Assembly (NCBI GenBank): GCA_046726235.1
Contig: JBKPAD010000013.1
Coordinates: forward strand, 1-64,000
DNA length: 64,000 nucleotides
Direction: 5' to 3'
DNA from: Nitricoxidireducens sp046726235
Lineage (GTDB): Bacteria; Pseudomonadota; Gammaproteobacteria; Burkholderiales; Rhodocyclaceae
Each line of letters opens with the position of its first letter. Within the stretch, counting starts at the first letter, position 1. Positions 25,803-34,040 of the stretch are shown piece by piece. Below the pieces are notes generated by a model. The model saw only the letters and a list, made by a program, of their open reading frames with translations, was not told the DNA's origin and ran no database searches. Position numbers and translations under genes: made by a program.

Positions 25803-26558
25803 TCAGTTCCTAAGTTTGTAGCCGCGCTTTAGGAGCGCAAGTGTAAACGCGGCGAGCACGGCGAGGCAGCCGGCCGACACGGCGAGGCTGCGCCAGGGCG
25901 AGACGTCGGAGACGCCGAAGAATCCGTAGCGGAAGCCGTCGATCATGTAGAACACGGGGTTGAAGTGGGACACGGCCTGCCAGAAGGGCGGCAGCGAGTG
26001 GATCGAGTAGAACACGCCGGAGAGGAAGGTCAGCGGCATGATCAGGAAGTTCTGGAAGGCGGCGAGCTGGTCGAACTTGTCGGCCCAGATGCCGGCGATG
26101 ACGCCGAGCGTGCCGAGCATGGCGCCGCCGATCAGCGCGAACAGCAGGATCCACAGCGGCGCGGCGAACTGGAGCGAAGGCGTGAACAGCGACGTGGCGG
26201 CGAGCACGCCGAGGCCGACCACGGCGCCGCGTACCACGGCCGCCAGCACGTAGGCGGCGCCGAAGGCGCGGTAGGAGATCGGCGGCAGCAGGACGAAGAC
26301 GATGCTCCCGGTGACCTTCGACTGGATCAGCGAGGAGGATGAATTCGCGAAGGCATTCTGCAGCACCGACATCATGACCAGGCCCGGCACGAGGAAGGCC
26401 GTGTATGGAATGTCGTGCACGCGCACGTGCGACTCGAGCACATGGGAGAAGATCAGCAGGTAGAGCATCGCCGTCAGGACAGGCGCCGCGACGGTCTGGA
26501 AGCCGACCTTCCAGAAACGCAGCACCTCCTTGTGGAACAGCGTCCAGAAGCCGGTCAT
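25803..26558 (-). CDS. ABC-2 type transporter permease (YadH-like)
   Basis: 251 residues with about six membrane helices. FWTLFHKEVLRFWKVGFQTVAAPVLTAMLYLLIFSHVL, PYTAFLVPGLVMMSVLQNAFANSSSSL and the C-terminal SHFNPVFYMIDGFRYGFFG are typical of ABC-2 permeases of the YadH type. Its start overlaps the ATPase stop by ATGA. The substrate is unknown. The same gene pair is often found next to mla genes in betaproteobacteria. Confidence 0.9.
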   Translation of the reverse strand: MTGFWTLFHKEVLRFWKVGFQTVAAPVLTAMLYLLIFSHVLESHVRVHDIPYTAFLVPGLVMMSVLQNAFANSSSSLIQSKVTGSIVFVLLPPISYRAFGAAYVLAAVVRGAVVGLGVLAATSLFTPSLQFAAPLWILLFALIGGAMLGTLGVIAGIWADKFDQLAAFQNFLIMPLTFLSGVFYSIHSLPPFWQAVSHFNPVFYMIDGFRYGFFGVSDVSPWRSLAVSAGCLAVLAAFTLALLKRGYKLRN

Positions 26559-27454
26559 GACTGCATCACCTTGACGAAGACGTCTTCCAGGTCGAGCTTG
26601 TCGATCTCCATGTCCTCGAGCGTGCAGCCGCCCGCGCGCAACGCCGCGAGCACCGGCTCAATGTCTGCGTAGTGCTCGAAGGGAAGCGACCAGCGGTCCT
26701 CCGTGCGCAGCGCCCGGGCCGCGAGCGCCGCCGGCAGCTCGTCGCCCGGCGTCAGGCGCAGGTGCAGCGTGTGGGCGGCGAAGCGGCGCAGCAGGTTGGC
26801 CGTCGTGTCGAGCGCGACGACGCGCCCCTGCTTGAGCATGGCGATGCGGCCGCACAAGGCCTCTGCCTCTTCCAGGTAGTGGGTGGTCAGCACGACCGTG
26901 TGGCCCTCGGCATTGAGCCGGCGGATGAACTTCCACAACGTCTGGCGCAGCTCGACGTCGACGCCAGCCGTCGGCTCGTCGAGCACGATCACCGGCGGCT
27001 TGTGCACCAGCGCCTGGGCGACGAGCACGCGCCGCTTCATGCCACCCGAGAGCATGCGCATGTTGGCGTCGGCCTTGGCCGTCAGATCGAGGTTGTGGAG
27101 GACCTCATCGATCCAGGAGTCATTCTTGCGGATGCCGAAGTAGCCCGACTGGATGCGCAGCGTCTCGCGCACGCTGAAGAAGGGATCGAACACGAGCTCC
27201 TGCGGCACCACGCCGAGCAGGCGGCGTGCCGCTCGGTAGTCGGACTGGACGTCATGCCCCATGACCTCGATCCGCCCCGCATCGGGACGGGCAAGGCCCG
27301 ACATCGAGGAAATCAGCGTCGTCTTGCCGGCGCCGTTCGGTCCTAGCAGTCCGAAGAACTCGCCCTGCGCGATGTCGAGATCGATGCCGTCGAGCGCGCG
27401 CACGGCGCCGAAACGCTTGGCGACGCCGGAAATGCGGATGGCGGGACAGCTCAC
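26555..27454 (-). CDS. ABC transporter ATP-binding protein (YadG-like)
   Basis: 299 residues with one nucleotide-binding domain: Walker A GPNGAGKTT (near residue 40), signature LSGGMKRRVLVAQAL, Walker B VIVLDEPTAGVD, and the H-loop VLTTHYLEEAE. The C-terminal ~80 residues are an accessory region found in exporter ATPases. Paired with the downstream ABC-2 permease it forms a two-gene exporter. It starts 25 bases after mlaB on the same strand. Confidence 0.93.
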   Translation of the reverse strand: MSCPAIRISGVAKRFGAVRALDGIDLDIAQGEFFGLLGPNGAGKTTLISSMSGLARPDAGRIEVMGHDVQSDYRAARRLLGVVPQELVFDPFFSVRETLRIQSGYFGIRKNDSWIDEVLHNLDLTAKADANMRMLSGGMKRRVLVAQALVHKPPVIVLDEPTAGVDVELRQTLWKFIRRLNAEGHTVVLTTHYLEEAEALCGRIAMLKQGRVVALDTTANLLRRFAAHTLHLRLTPGDELPAALAARALRTEDRWSLPFEHYADIEPVLAALRAGGCTLEDMEIDKLDLEDVFVKVMQS

Positions 27455-27478
27455 CGGACCGTCGGCCCAGGTGTGCTG

Positions 27479-27757
27479 TTAGACGGGAAGCAGGTCGCGA
27501 ACGCCGTAGACGTCGGCGAGGCTGCCCAGGTTCTGCGGGGGATTGGCGATGCGGATGGTCTTGCCGGCACGTTTGGCGGCGCGCTGCCAGCCGAAGACGA
27601 CGGCCAGGCCGGAAGAATCCACTTCGGTGACGCCGGCAAGATCGAAGACCGTTTCGGGGCGCGAAAGCAGCGCCGAACCTTCGGCCAGCAGGCCGGCGGC
27701 GACCGGCACCGTCATGGCGCCGGAGACTTCGAGGCGGTCGCCCAGATCGCGCATCAT
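27479..27757 (-). CDS. mlaB: STAS-domain protein MlaB
   Basis: 92 residues beginning MMRDLGDRLEVSGAMTV. The segment VFDLAGVTEVDSSGLAVVFGWQRAAKR is the STAS (anti-anti-sigma-like) signature with D-S-S-G. In the Mla system MlaB binds the MlaF ATPase on the cytoplasmic side. The start overlaps the mlaC stop by ATGA, and a second ATG follows directly. The family is usually about 95 residues, so this is full length. Confidence 0.9.
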   Translation of the reverse strand: MMRDLGDRLEVSGAMTVPVAAGLLAEGSALLSRPETVFDLAGVTEVDSSGLAVVFGWQRAAKRAGKTIRIANPPQNLGSLADVYGVRDLLPV

Positions 27758-28368
27758 TTCTTGACCGAAGAGGCCTCGCCGGACTTGTTTTTCGACTGCA
27801 GCGACTTGATCAGGCCGTCGATGCCGCCATTGCGCACTTCGGTGGCGAAGAACTCGCGGTAATTGGTGACCAGGCTGATGCCGCCGACCTCGATGTCGTA
27901 GACCTTCCAGCCCTGCTGCTTCTCGAGGTAGTAGTCGAGCTGGATCGGCTTGCCGCCGGCCTGCTTGATCTCGGTGCGCACCTTCACGTCGGTGTCGTTC
28001 GGCTGCATCTTGAACGGCTTGTACTCGATGGTCTGCTTCTTGTACTCGGTCAGCGCCTTGGAGTACGTGCGCACGAGCAGGGTGCGGAATTCGTCGACCA
28101 GCGTCTTCTGCTGCGCCGGCGAGGCCTGGCGCCAGTCGCGCGCCATCGCCAGTTGCGTCATGCGCGCGAAGTTGAAGTGCGGCAGCACCTTGGCTTCGAC
28201 GAGCTCGATCGCCTTCTTCGTGTTGCCGGACTGGATGTCCTTGTCGTTGCGGACAATGGTCAGCACTTCCTCGGTCACGTCCTTGACCAGCGCGTCCGGC
28301 GCCATTTCCTGGGCAACGACGCCCGTGGCGAGGACGAGACCCGCCACCATGCCAATGAGCCACTTCAT
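27754..28368 (-). CDS. mlaC: Periplasmic phospholipid-binding protein MlaC
   Basis: 204 residues. A signal peptide ends at VVAQ (residue 20). VKDVTEEVLTIVRND, VLPHFNFARMTQLAMARDWRQASPAQQKTLVDEFRTLLVRTYSKAL and VGGISLVTNYREFFATEV are the MlaC (Tol_Tol_Ttg2) signatures. It ferries phospholipids between the MlaA outer-membrane complex and MlaFEDB. It precedes mlaB and follows mlaA by 50 bases. Confidence 0.95.
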   Translation of the reverse strand: MKWLIGMVAGLVLATGVVAQEMAPDALVKDVTEEVLTIVRNDKDIQSGNTKKAIELVEAKVLPHFNFARMTQLAMARDWRQASPAQQKTLVDEFRTLLVRTYSKALTEYKKQTIEYKPFKMQPNDTDVKVRTEIKQAGGKPIQLDYYLEKQQGWKVYDIEVGGISLVTNYREFFATEVRNGGIDGLIKSLQSKNKSGEASSVKK

Positions 28369-28418
28369 TGAGAAATCCTCGCGAGATGAATCCGGTACGA
28401 CCTGCGAACGCCGAAAAC

Positions 28419-29258
28419 CTACAGGCGCCCTTCCGCCGCTGCCTGGGCAAGCGTCATGCCGCTCTCGAGGGCGGCACGCGGTTCGGCGGCAGCCGGCTCG
28501 ACGGCCAGCGCCGGGCGCTCGAGCGGCTCGGCCTCGGCATCCATGTCGCGGGAGTGCGGCGCGTTGCCGTCGTGGATCAGGCTGCGGCGGCGCTGCAGGT
28601 AGGCGTCGCGCATATACGAATACTTGTCGAGCGCCGCCTCCTCGATGACCTTGTCCGCCGGCAGCAGGTTGGCGCGATCGCTGACGATGCGGATCGCGAG
28701 CAGCGTGTTGCGCGTCGCGACATGATCGACGTTTGCGACCGGGTCGGCATAAACGTCGAGCACGAGGCCGGCCGTGTCGCGCGCAGTGCGCGGGCCGAAG
28801 AACGGCACGACGACGTAAGCGCCGTTGCCGACGCCCCAGCGGCCGAAGGTCTGACCGAAGTCCTCCTCGTGCTTCTCGAGGCCCATGTCGGACGCCCAGT
28901 CAATTACGCCGAGCAGGCCGACCGTGCTATTGACGGCGAAACGGCCGACATCCGACGCAGCTTCCGGCACCTTGCCCTGGAGCAGGTTGTTGACGGCGAT
29001 GAAGACGTCGGCGATGTTGGCGAAGAAGTTGGTGACGCCGTTCTTCACCTGCTGCGGCAGCGCGGCGTCGTAGCCCTGCGCAACCGGCTTGATGATCACC
29101 GTGTCGAGGCCCTCGTTGAAGGCGAACATGGCGCGGTTGAAGCCCTCGATCGGGTCCTTGGGGTTGCCCGAGGTGGCGCAACCGCCGAGCAGGCCGGCCA
29201 TGCCCGCGGCCAGCGCCAGCGTGGAGAGCTTCTTCGCGAGTTTCTTGCCTTCGATCAC
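28419..29258 (-). CDS. mlaA: Outer-membrane lipoprotein MlaA (VacJ)
   Basis: 279 residues. Lipobox LLGGC gives Cys27. PKDPIEGFNRAMFAFNEGLDTVIIKPVAQGY, VGRFAVNSTVGLLGVIDWAS, EDFGQTFGRWGVGNGAYVVVPFFGPRTARD and YADPVANVD are MlaA signatures. It removes mislocalised phospholipids from the outer leaflet. The C-terminal ~60 residues are Ala/Glu-rich and variable. In Escherichia coli mlaA is unlinked; here it is inserted between mlaD and mlaC. Confidence 0.95.
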   Translation of the reverse strand: MIEGKKLAKKLSTLALAAGMAGLLGGCATSGNPKDPIEGFNRAMFAFNEGLDTVIIKPVAQGYDAALPQQVKNGVTNFFANIADVFIAVNNLLQGKVPEAASDVGRFAVNSTVGLLGVIDWASDMGLEKHEEDFGQTFGRWGVGNGAYVVVPFFGPRTARDTAGLVLDVYADPVANVDHVATRNTLLAIRIVSDRANLLPADKVIEEAALDKYSYMRDAYLQRRRSLIHDGNAPHSRDMDAEAEPLERPALAVEPAAAEPRAALESGMTLAQAAAEGRL

Positions 29259-29283
29259 GGCGTATCCCTTCTGTTGTTCTTGC

Positions 29284-29754
29284 TTACTTCTTGGCGTCGT
29301 CTTCCTGCGCCTTGTTGAACATGAACTGGCTGATCAGCTTCTCGAGCACCACTGCCGACTGCGTCTTCTTGACGGTCTGACCGTCCTTGAGCATTTCCGT
29401 GTCGCCGCCGACCTCGAAGCCGATGTACTGCTCGCCGAGGATGCCCGACGTATTGATCGTCAGGATGGTGTCGCGCGGAAACTTGTAGCGCTCGTCGATC
29501 GACATCGCCACCACCGCGCGGTAGCTCTCCGGATCGAAGCGCACTTCGGTCACGCGACCGACCACCACCCCGGCGCTTTTCACCGGCGCACGGACCTTCA
29601 GGCCTCCGATGTTATCAAACTCGGCTTGCAGGCGGTATGTCTCGCCGGTCGAGGACGAGGCCAGATTCCCGACTTTGAGGGCCAAAAACAACAGTGAGCC
29701 GATGCCGACGGCGACGAAGAAGCCGACCCAGAGATCGAGCGTAGTACGGTTCAT
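29284..29754 (-). CDS. mlaD: Phospholipid transport protein MlaD (MCE domain)
   Basis: 156 residues. One N-terminal membrane helix (LDLWVGFFVAVGIGSLLFLAL) precedes an MCE domain: YRLQAEFDNIGGLKVRAPVKSAGVVVGRVTEV and INTSGILGEQYIGFEVGG. The MlaD hexamer forms the periplasmic lipid channel atop MlaE. It shares one base with the mlaE stop (29754). Confidence 0.95.
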   Translation of the reverse strand: MNRTTLDLWVGFFVAVGIGSLLFLALKVGNLASSSTGETYRLQAEFDNIGGLKVRAPVKSAGVVVGRVTEVRFDPESYRAVVAMSIDERYKFPRDTILTINTSGILGEQYIGFEVGGDTEMLKDGQTVKKTQSAVVLEKLISQFMFNKAQEDDAKK

Positions 29755-30548
29755 TAGGTACCCCTGAACATGATGGCGGTAAGGAAGAAGTCGGCGGCGA
29801 GGATGGCCAGCGAGGAGGTCACGACCGTGCGCGTGGTGGCTCCCGAGACGCCCTCGGCGGTCGGTTCGCAGTCATAGCCCTCGAAAACGGCGATCCAGCT
29901 GATGATGATGCCGAATACGAAACTCTTGATGACCCCGTTGACGATGTCCTCGCGGAAATCGACCGAGGCCTGCATCTGCGACCAGAACGAGCCCTCGTCG
30001 ACGCCGATCAGTTGCACGCCGACCAGATAGCCGCCGAAAATGCCCATGGCCGAAAAAAGGGCCGCCAGCAGGGGCATCGAGATCACGCCGGCCCAGAAGC
30101 GCGGCGCGACGACGCGGGCGATCGGATGCACGGCCATCATTTCCATGGCCGAGAGCTGCTCAGTCGCCTTCATGAGGCCGATCTCGGCGGTGATCGCAGA
30201 GCCGGCGCGGCTGGCGAACAGCAGCGCCGCCACGACCGGGCCGAGTTCCCGTACCAGCGAGAGGGCGACGAGAATGCCGAGCGCCTCCGACGAACCGTAG
30301 CGCTGCAGCGTGTCGTAGCCCTGCAGGCCCAGAACCATGCCGACGAACAGGCCCGAGACCAGGATGATGATCAGCGACAACACGCCGGTGAAATAGATCT
30401 CGCGGATCGTCAGGTGGAAGCGCCGCAGCGCCGTGCCCGAATAAAGGACTATCGCCAGCAGGAAGCGGGCGGCGAAGCCGAGCCGCCAGACGCGGTCGGT
30501 GACGCGGCGGCCGAGGCCGCGCAGGGCAGTGATCAGGCTATCGCCCAC
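29754..30548 (-). CDS. mlaE: Phospholipid ABC transporter permease MlaE
   Basis: 264 residues with about six hydrophobic segments. VGMVLGLQGYDTLQRYGSSEALGILVALSLVRELGPVVAALLFASRAGSAITAEIGLMKATEQ is the MlaE signature, and GYDCEPTAEGVSGATTRTVV lies near the C-terminus. It overlaps the mlaF stop by 11 bases. Confidence 0.96.
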   Translation of the reverse strand: MGDSLITALRGLGRRVTDRVWRLGFAARFLLAIVLYSGTALRRFHLTIREIYFTGVLSLIIILVSGLFVGMVLGLQGYDTLQRYGSSEALGILVALSLVRELGPVVAALLFASRAGSAITAEIGLMKATEQLSAMEMMAVHPIARVVAPRFWAGVISMPLLAALFSAMGIFGGYLVGVQLIGVDEGSFWSQMQASVDFREDIVNGVIKSFVFGIIISWIAVFEGYDCEPTAEGVSGATTRTVVTSSLAILAADFFLTAIMFRGT

Positions 30549-31353
30549 GCGGGGCCTCCCGGTAGATCTGTTCGCCGTAGGCGGGGGCCGGGTAGTGGAA
30601 GCTTACCGGACCATCGGCCTCGCCCCAGACGAACTGGTGGACATAAGGTTCTGTCGAATGCCGGATGTCGTCGGGGGTGCCCTCGGCGACGATGCGGCCC
30701 TCGGAAACGAAATAGACGTAATCGACGATCTTCAGCGATTCCTGAATATCGTGCGTGACGATGACCGAGCTGATGCCGAGCGCATCATTGAGCGTGCGGA
30801 TCAATTCGCCGATCACCGACAGCGAGATCGGATCGAGGCCGGCAAAAGGCTCGTCATACATGATCAGCAGCGGGTCGAGCGCGATCGCCCGCGCCAGAGC
30901 GACCCGCCGCGCCATGCCGCCCGACAGCTCCGACGGCATCAGGGCGTGCGCCGCGCGCAGGCCGACCGCGTGCAGCTTCATCATCACCATATCGCGGATC
31001 AGCTCGTCGGGCAGGTCCGTGTGCTCGCGCATCGCGAAGGCGACGTTGTCGTAGACCGACATGTCGGTGAACAGCGCGCCGAACTGGAACAGCATGCCCA
31101 TGCGCCGGCGCAGCGCGTAGAGCCCCTTGTTGTCGAGCTTGCCGAGATCCTGGCCGGCGACCCTCACCTCGCCCGAGGTCGCCTTCAACTGTCCGCCGAT
31201 CAGGCGCAGCGTCGTGGTTTTGCCGCAGCCGGAAAGACCCATGATCGCCACCACCTTGCCGCGCGGAATCGTCATGTTGATTCCCTTGAGGACCGCGCGC
31301 TGGTTGTAGGCGAAATTGACGTCCGTCAGCTTGACGAGGGGTTCTGAAGACAC
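30538..31353 (-). CDS. mlaF: Phospholipid ABC transporter ATP-binding protein MlaF
   Basis: 271 residues from GTG 31353. Walker A GLSGCGKTTTLR, signature LSGGMARRVALARA, Walker B LLIMYDEPFAGLDP and the H-loop IVTHDIQES are intact. It powers phospholipid movement through MlaE. The start is inferred: the family begins with a short segment before LVKLTDVNFAYN, and the GTG at 31353 fits best, although its ribosome site is weak. An upstream extension to 31440 looks non-coding. Confidence 0.94.
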   Translation of the reverse strand: MSSEPLVKLTDVNFAYNQRAVLKGINMTIPRGKVVAIMGLSGCGKTTTLRLIGGQLKATSGEVRVAGQDLGKLDNKGLYALRRRMGMLFQFGALFTDMSVYDNVAFAMREHTDLPDELIRDMVMMKLHAVGLRAAHALMPSELSGGMARRVALARAIALDPLLIMYDEPFAGLDPISLSVIGELIRTLNDALGISSVIVTHDIQESLKIVDYVYFVSEGRIVAEGTPDDIRHSTEPYVHQFVWGEADGPVSFHYPAPAYGEQIYREAPRGR

Positions 31354-31536
31354 GGCGAGGTGGATTTTGGAAAGGCGCGATTCTAGCAGACGACGGCGAC
31401 AACCCCGGCCGTGCTGACTCGTTGCGCATACCAAAGCCATAACCCGCTAGCACTTAAGACAACTGAAGAATCATCAGCTTGCCGACAACGCGACCGGCCA
31501 CTAGCATCCGTACGTCATATTCGTGGAGGAGGCATG
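31354..31536. other. Divergent intergenic region between mlaF and the pilus cluster
   Basis: 183 bases between the divergent mlaF and secretin genes, so it should carry promoters for both operons. A strong GGAGGAGG ribosome site (31525-31532) precedes the secretin starts. I see no convincing sigma-70 or sigma-54 box. Confidence 0.35.
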
Positions 31537-33369
31537 ATGGTCCGGGCAGCCGCGCTCCGGCGCAAGAAGACGTTGGCTCTGCTCGCTTCCGGGCTGCTGG
31601 CGGCATGCGCCGCGCCGACGCTGCCGATGCCTGCCGCCGCACACCTGTCCGCTGAAGACGTCCGCCTGCCGGCGCGAATCATCCCGCCTCCGGTCGGGCA
31701 CACCATCGCGCTGCCGCGCCCCTCGGACGCCGAGACGGTCGAGACTTACAGCATCGTCGTCAACAACGTCCGCGTGCAGGACCTGCTGTTCGCCCTGGCG
31801 CGCGATGCCCGGCTGAACATTGACGTCCACCCGGGCATCCAGGGAACGGTCACCCTGAACGTCATCGACCAGACGCTGCCGCAGATTCTGGCGCGCGTCG
31901 CCAAGCAGGTCGGCGACATTCGCTGGGAGCTCGACGGCCGCAACCTCGCCGTGGTTCCCGACACCCCGTTCCTGCATACCTACAACGTCGATTACGTCAG
32001 CATGGCACGCGACGCCTCGGGCAGCATCAGCGTCAGCACGCAAGTCGGCTCTGCGACCTGGACGGCCGCAAGCACCCAGACCAGCACCTCGACCAGCAGC
32101 GGCGGAAACGTTTCGAGCACCCGGGTCGACAACGTGGCACGCAATCACTTCTGGGAATCGCTGGAACGAAACGTCAAGGACATCCTCCACGAGACGGACA
32201 AGATTCTCCCGGACGGATCGAGCGAGACGCTCATCGAAAGCTCGGATTCGCAGTCGACGACTGGAACCGGGTCCGGGGGGCGCGCCGGCGGCCAATCGCT
32301 CGCCACCAGCGCCAACCCTGCCTCCATGCAGCAACAGGGCTCGACCTTCGTCAAGCGCGCCACGTTCCGCGAGGCGGCCTCGGTCATCGTCAATCCCGAG
32401 AGCGGTCTCGTGGTGGTGCGCGCCACCGCACGCCAGCACGAAAAGGTGCAGGAGTTCCTCGATCGGGTGGCGGCGAGCGCGCGCCGCCAGGTGATGATCG
32501 AGGCGACGATCGCCGAAGTGCGCCTCAGCGACCGCTATCAGCAGGGCGTCAACTGGCAGAGCTTGCGCAGCCAGCGCACCGACGGCGGCCGCAGCGCCGG
32601 CTTCCAGATGGCCCAGAAACCGACCGGTACGGTCAATGGGGTCGTCCCCGATCCGCTGACGGGCAGCGCCACCGCGGGGGCGGCCTTCCTGCTCAACTAT
32701 GTCGCGCCCGGCCTCGGCATCTCGGCGACCATCTCGCTGCTCGAAACCTTCGGCAACGTGCGTGTGCTGTCGAGCCCGAAGATCGGCGTGCTCAACAACC
32801 AGACCGCGGTGCTCAAGGTCGTCAATAACACCATCTATTTCGACATCAAGGCCGACACCACGACGTCGAGCACCGGCCTCGCGACCACCAGCGTGACGAC
32901 GACGCCGCGCTCGGTTTCCGTCGGGCTGGTGATGACGGTCACTCCCCAGATCAGCGACAGCGGCATCGTCCTGCTCAACGTCCGCCCGAGCATCTCGCGC
33001 ATCTCGGGCAGCAAGAACGATCCGAACCCCAACATTCCCGCCGGCCTGACCAACGCCGTCCCGGAGATCGAGACGCGCGAAATGGAATCCGTGCTGCGAC
33101 TTGCCGACGGCGAGATCGCCGTCATGGGCGGCCTCATGCAGGACTCGGTGGACCACACGACGAATGAAGTGCCGGGCCTTGCCGCGCTCCCCCTGATCGG
33201 CAACCTGTTCAGGCAGCGCGATGAGACGACGGCCAAGACGGAACTGGTCGTGTTCCTGCGCCCGCAGGTGATCCGCGAGCGCCCCGGGCATGGGTATCGC
33301 CTCGCCTTGCGTGAGCAGCTACCCGACCGAAGGTTCTTCGGTGCTTCGCCGCCGCCGGCCGCCAGATGA
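31537..33369 (+). CDS. MshL-like lipoprotein secretin of an MSHA/type II-like pilus
   Basis: 610 residues. A lipoprotein signal (ALLASGLLAAC, near residue 25) is followed by a secretin N-domain (VVNNVRVQDLLFALARDARLNIDVHPGIQGTVTLNV), a Ser/Thr/Gly-rich insert (residues about 170-290) and a C-terminal secretin barrel domain with VIEATIAEVRLSDRYQQGVNW, NVRVLSSPKIGVLNNQTAVLKV and the signature EVPGLAALPLIGNLFRQR. It should form the outer-membrane channel of the pilus. Two ATGs are adjacent (31534 and 31537); I prefer the second for ribosome-site spacing. It is the first gene of the plus-strand pilus operon. Confidence 0.9.
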   Translation: MVRAAALRRKKTLALLASGLLAACAAPTLPMPAAAHLSAEDVRLPARIIPPPVGHTIALPRPSDAETVETYSIVVNNVRVQDLLFALARDARLNIDVHPGIQGTVTLNVIDQTLPQILARVAKQVGDIRWELDGRNLAVVPDTPFLHTYNVDYVSMARDASGSISVSTQVGSATWTAASTQTSTSTSSGGNVSSTRVDNVARNHFWESLERNVKDILHETDKILPDGSSETLIESSDSQSTTGTGSGGRAGGQSLATSANPASMQQQGSTFVKRATFREAASVIVNPESGLVVVRATARQHEKVQEFLDRVAASARRQVMIEATIAEVRLSDRYQQGVNWQSLRSQRTDGGRSAGFQMAQKPTGTVNGVVPDPLTGSATAGAAFLLNYVAPGLGISATISLLETFGNVRVLSSPKIGVLNNQTAVLKVVNNTIYFDIKADTTTSSTGLATTSVTTTPRSVSVGLVMTVTPQISDSGIVLLNVRPSISRISGSKNDPNPNIPAGLTNAVPEIETREMESVLRLADGEIAVMGGLMQDSVDHTTNEVPGLAALPLIGNLFRQRDETTAKTELVVFLRPQVIRERPGHGYRLALREQLPDRRFFGASPPPAAR

Positions 33370-34040
33370 CCATCATCCATCGCGCCCTGCTGGCGAGCGT
33401 GGTCGCCATAGCCGCCATCGCCATCCCGGCGCGGCCTGCCGAGGACGTTCTCCAACTGAAGGCGACGCGTCCTGTCGAGAACGTCCTGCTGCTGCGCGCC
33501 CATGAAGCATTGATGGCCGGCGACCTGTCCGCCGCGGAAGCTGGTTATGCCGCAACGCTGTCGAGAGACGGCCGCAACGCACATGCCTTGCATGGACTGG
33601 CCGCGATTGCGGCATCCCGCCGTGACGCTGCCGGTGCCGCGGCCTACTACAGGCGCGCGCTCGAGGCTGACCCGGCGGACGCCGTGGCGCACGCCGGGTT
33701 GCACGGCCTCGGCCGCATCGGCAACGACACTGCGGACGAAAGCCGGCTGAAAACGCTTTCGGCGCAACAGCCCGGACAGCACTTGCTCCGGTTTGCACTC
33801 GGCAACCTGTACGCCTCCCAGGAGCGCTGGGGCGAGGCGCGCGCTCAGTATCAAGCCGCGCATGCGGCGGACCCCGGGCAACCCGACTATCTGTTCAACC
33901 TGGCGGTCAGCCTCGAGCATCTCGGCGAACCGCGCCTCGCCCGCCGGAACTACGAGGCGGCGCTGACCGCGTCCGCGAAGCGACCCGCGTCTTTCGACCC
34001 GGCGCAGGCCGCCGCGTCCCTGCAAGAACTGCCGCAATGA
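33366..34040 (+). CDS. TPR-repeat protein of the pilus cluster (MshN-like position)
   Basis: 224 residues. A hydrophobic N-terminus (residues about 7-24) acts as a signal peptide or anchor. At least four TPR-like units follow: LRAHEALMAGDLSAAEAGYAATL, AHALHGLAAIAASRRDAAGAAAYYRRALEADP, LRFALGNLYASQERWGEARAQYQAAHAADP and YLFNLAVSLEHLGEPRLARRNYEAAL. MSHA loci encode the TPR protein MshN between secretin/ATPase genes, so the same role (periplasmic assembly factor) is inferred. ATGA overlaps join it to both neighbours. Confidence 0.8.
   Translation: MTIIHRALLASVVAIAAIAIPARPAEDVLQLKATRPVENVLLLRAHEALMAGDLSAAEAGYAATLSRDGRNAHALHGLAAIAASRRDAAGAAAYYRRALEADPADAVAHAGLHGLGRIGNDTADESRLKTLSAQQPGQHLLRFALGNLYASQERWGEARAQYQAAHAADPGQPDYLFNLAVSLEHLGEPRLARRNYEAALTASAKRPASFDPAQAAASLQELPQ

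Noticed and set aside
31501..33291. Minus-strand frame of 596 codons over the secretin gene
   Set aside because: It mirrors the secretin coding strand and lacks any domain or start signal.
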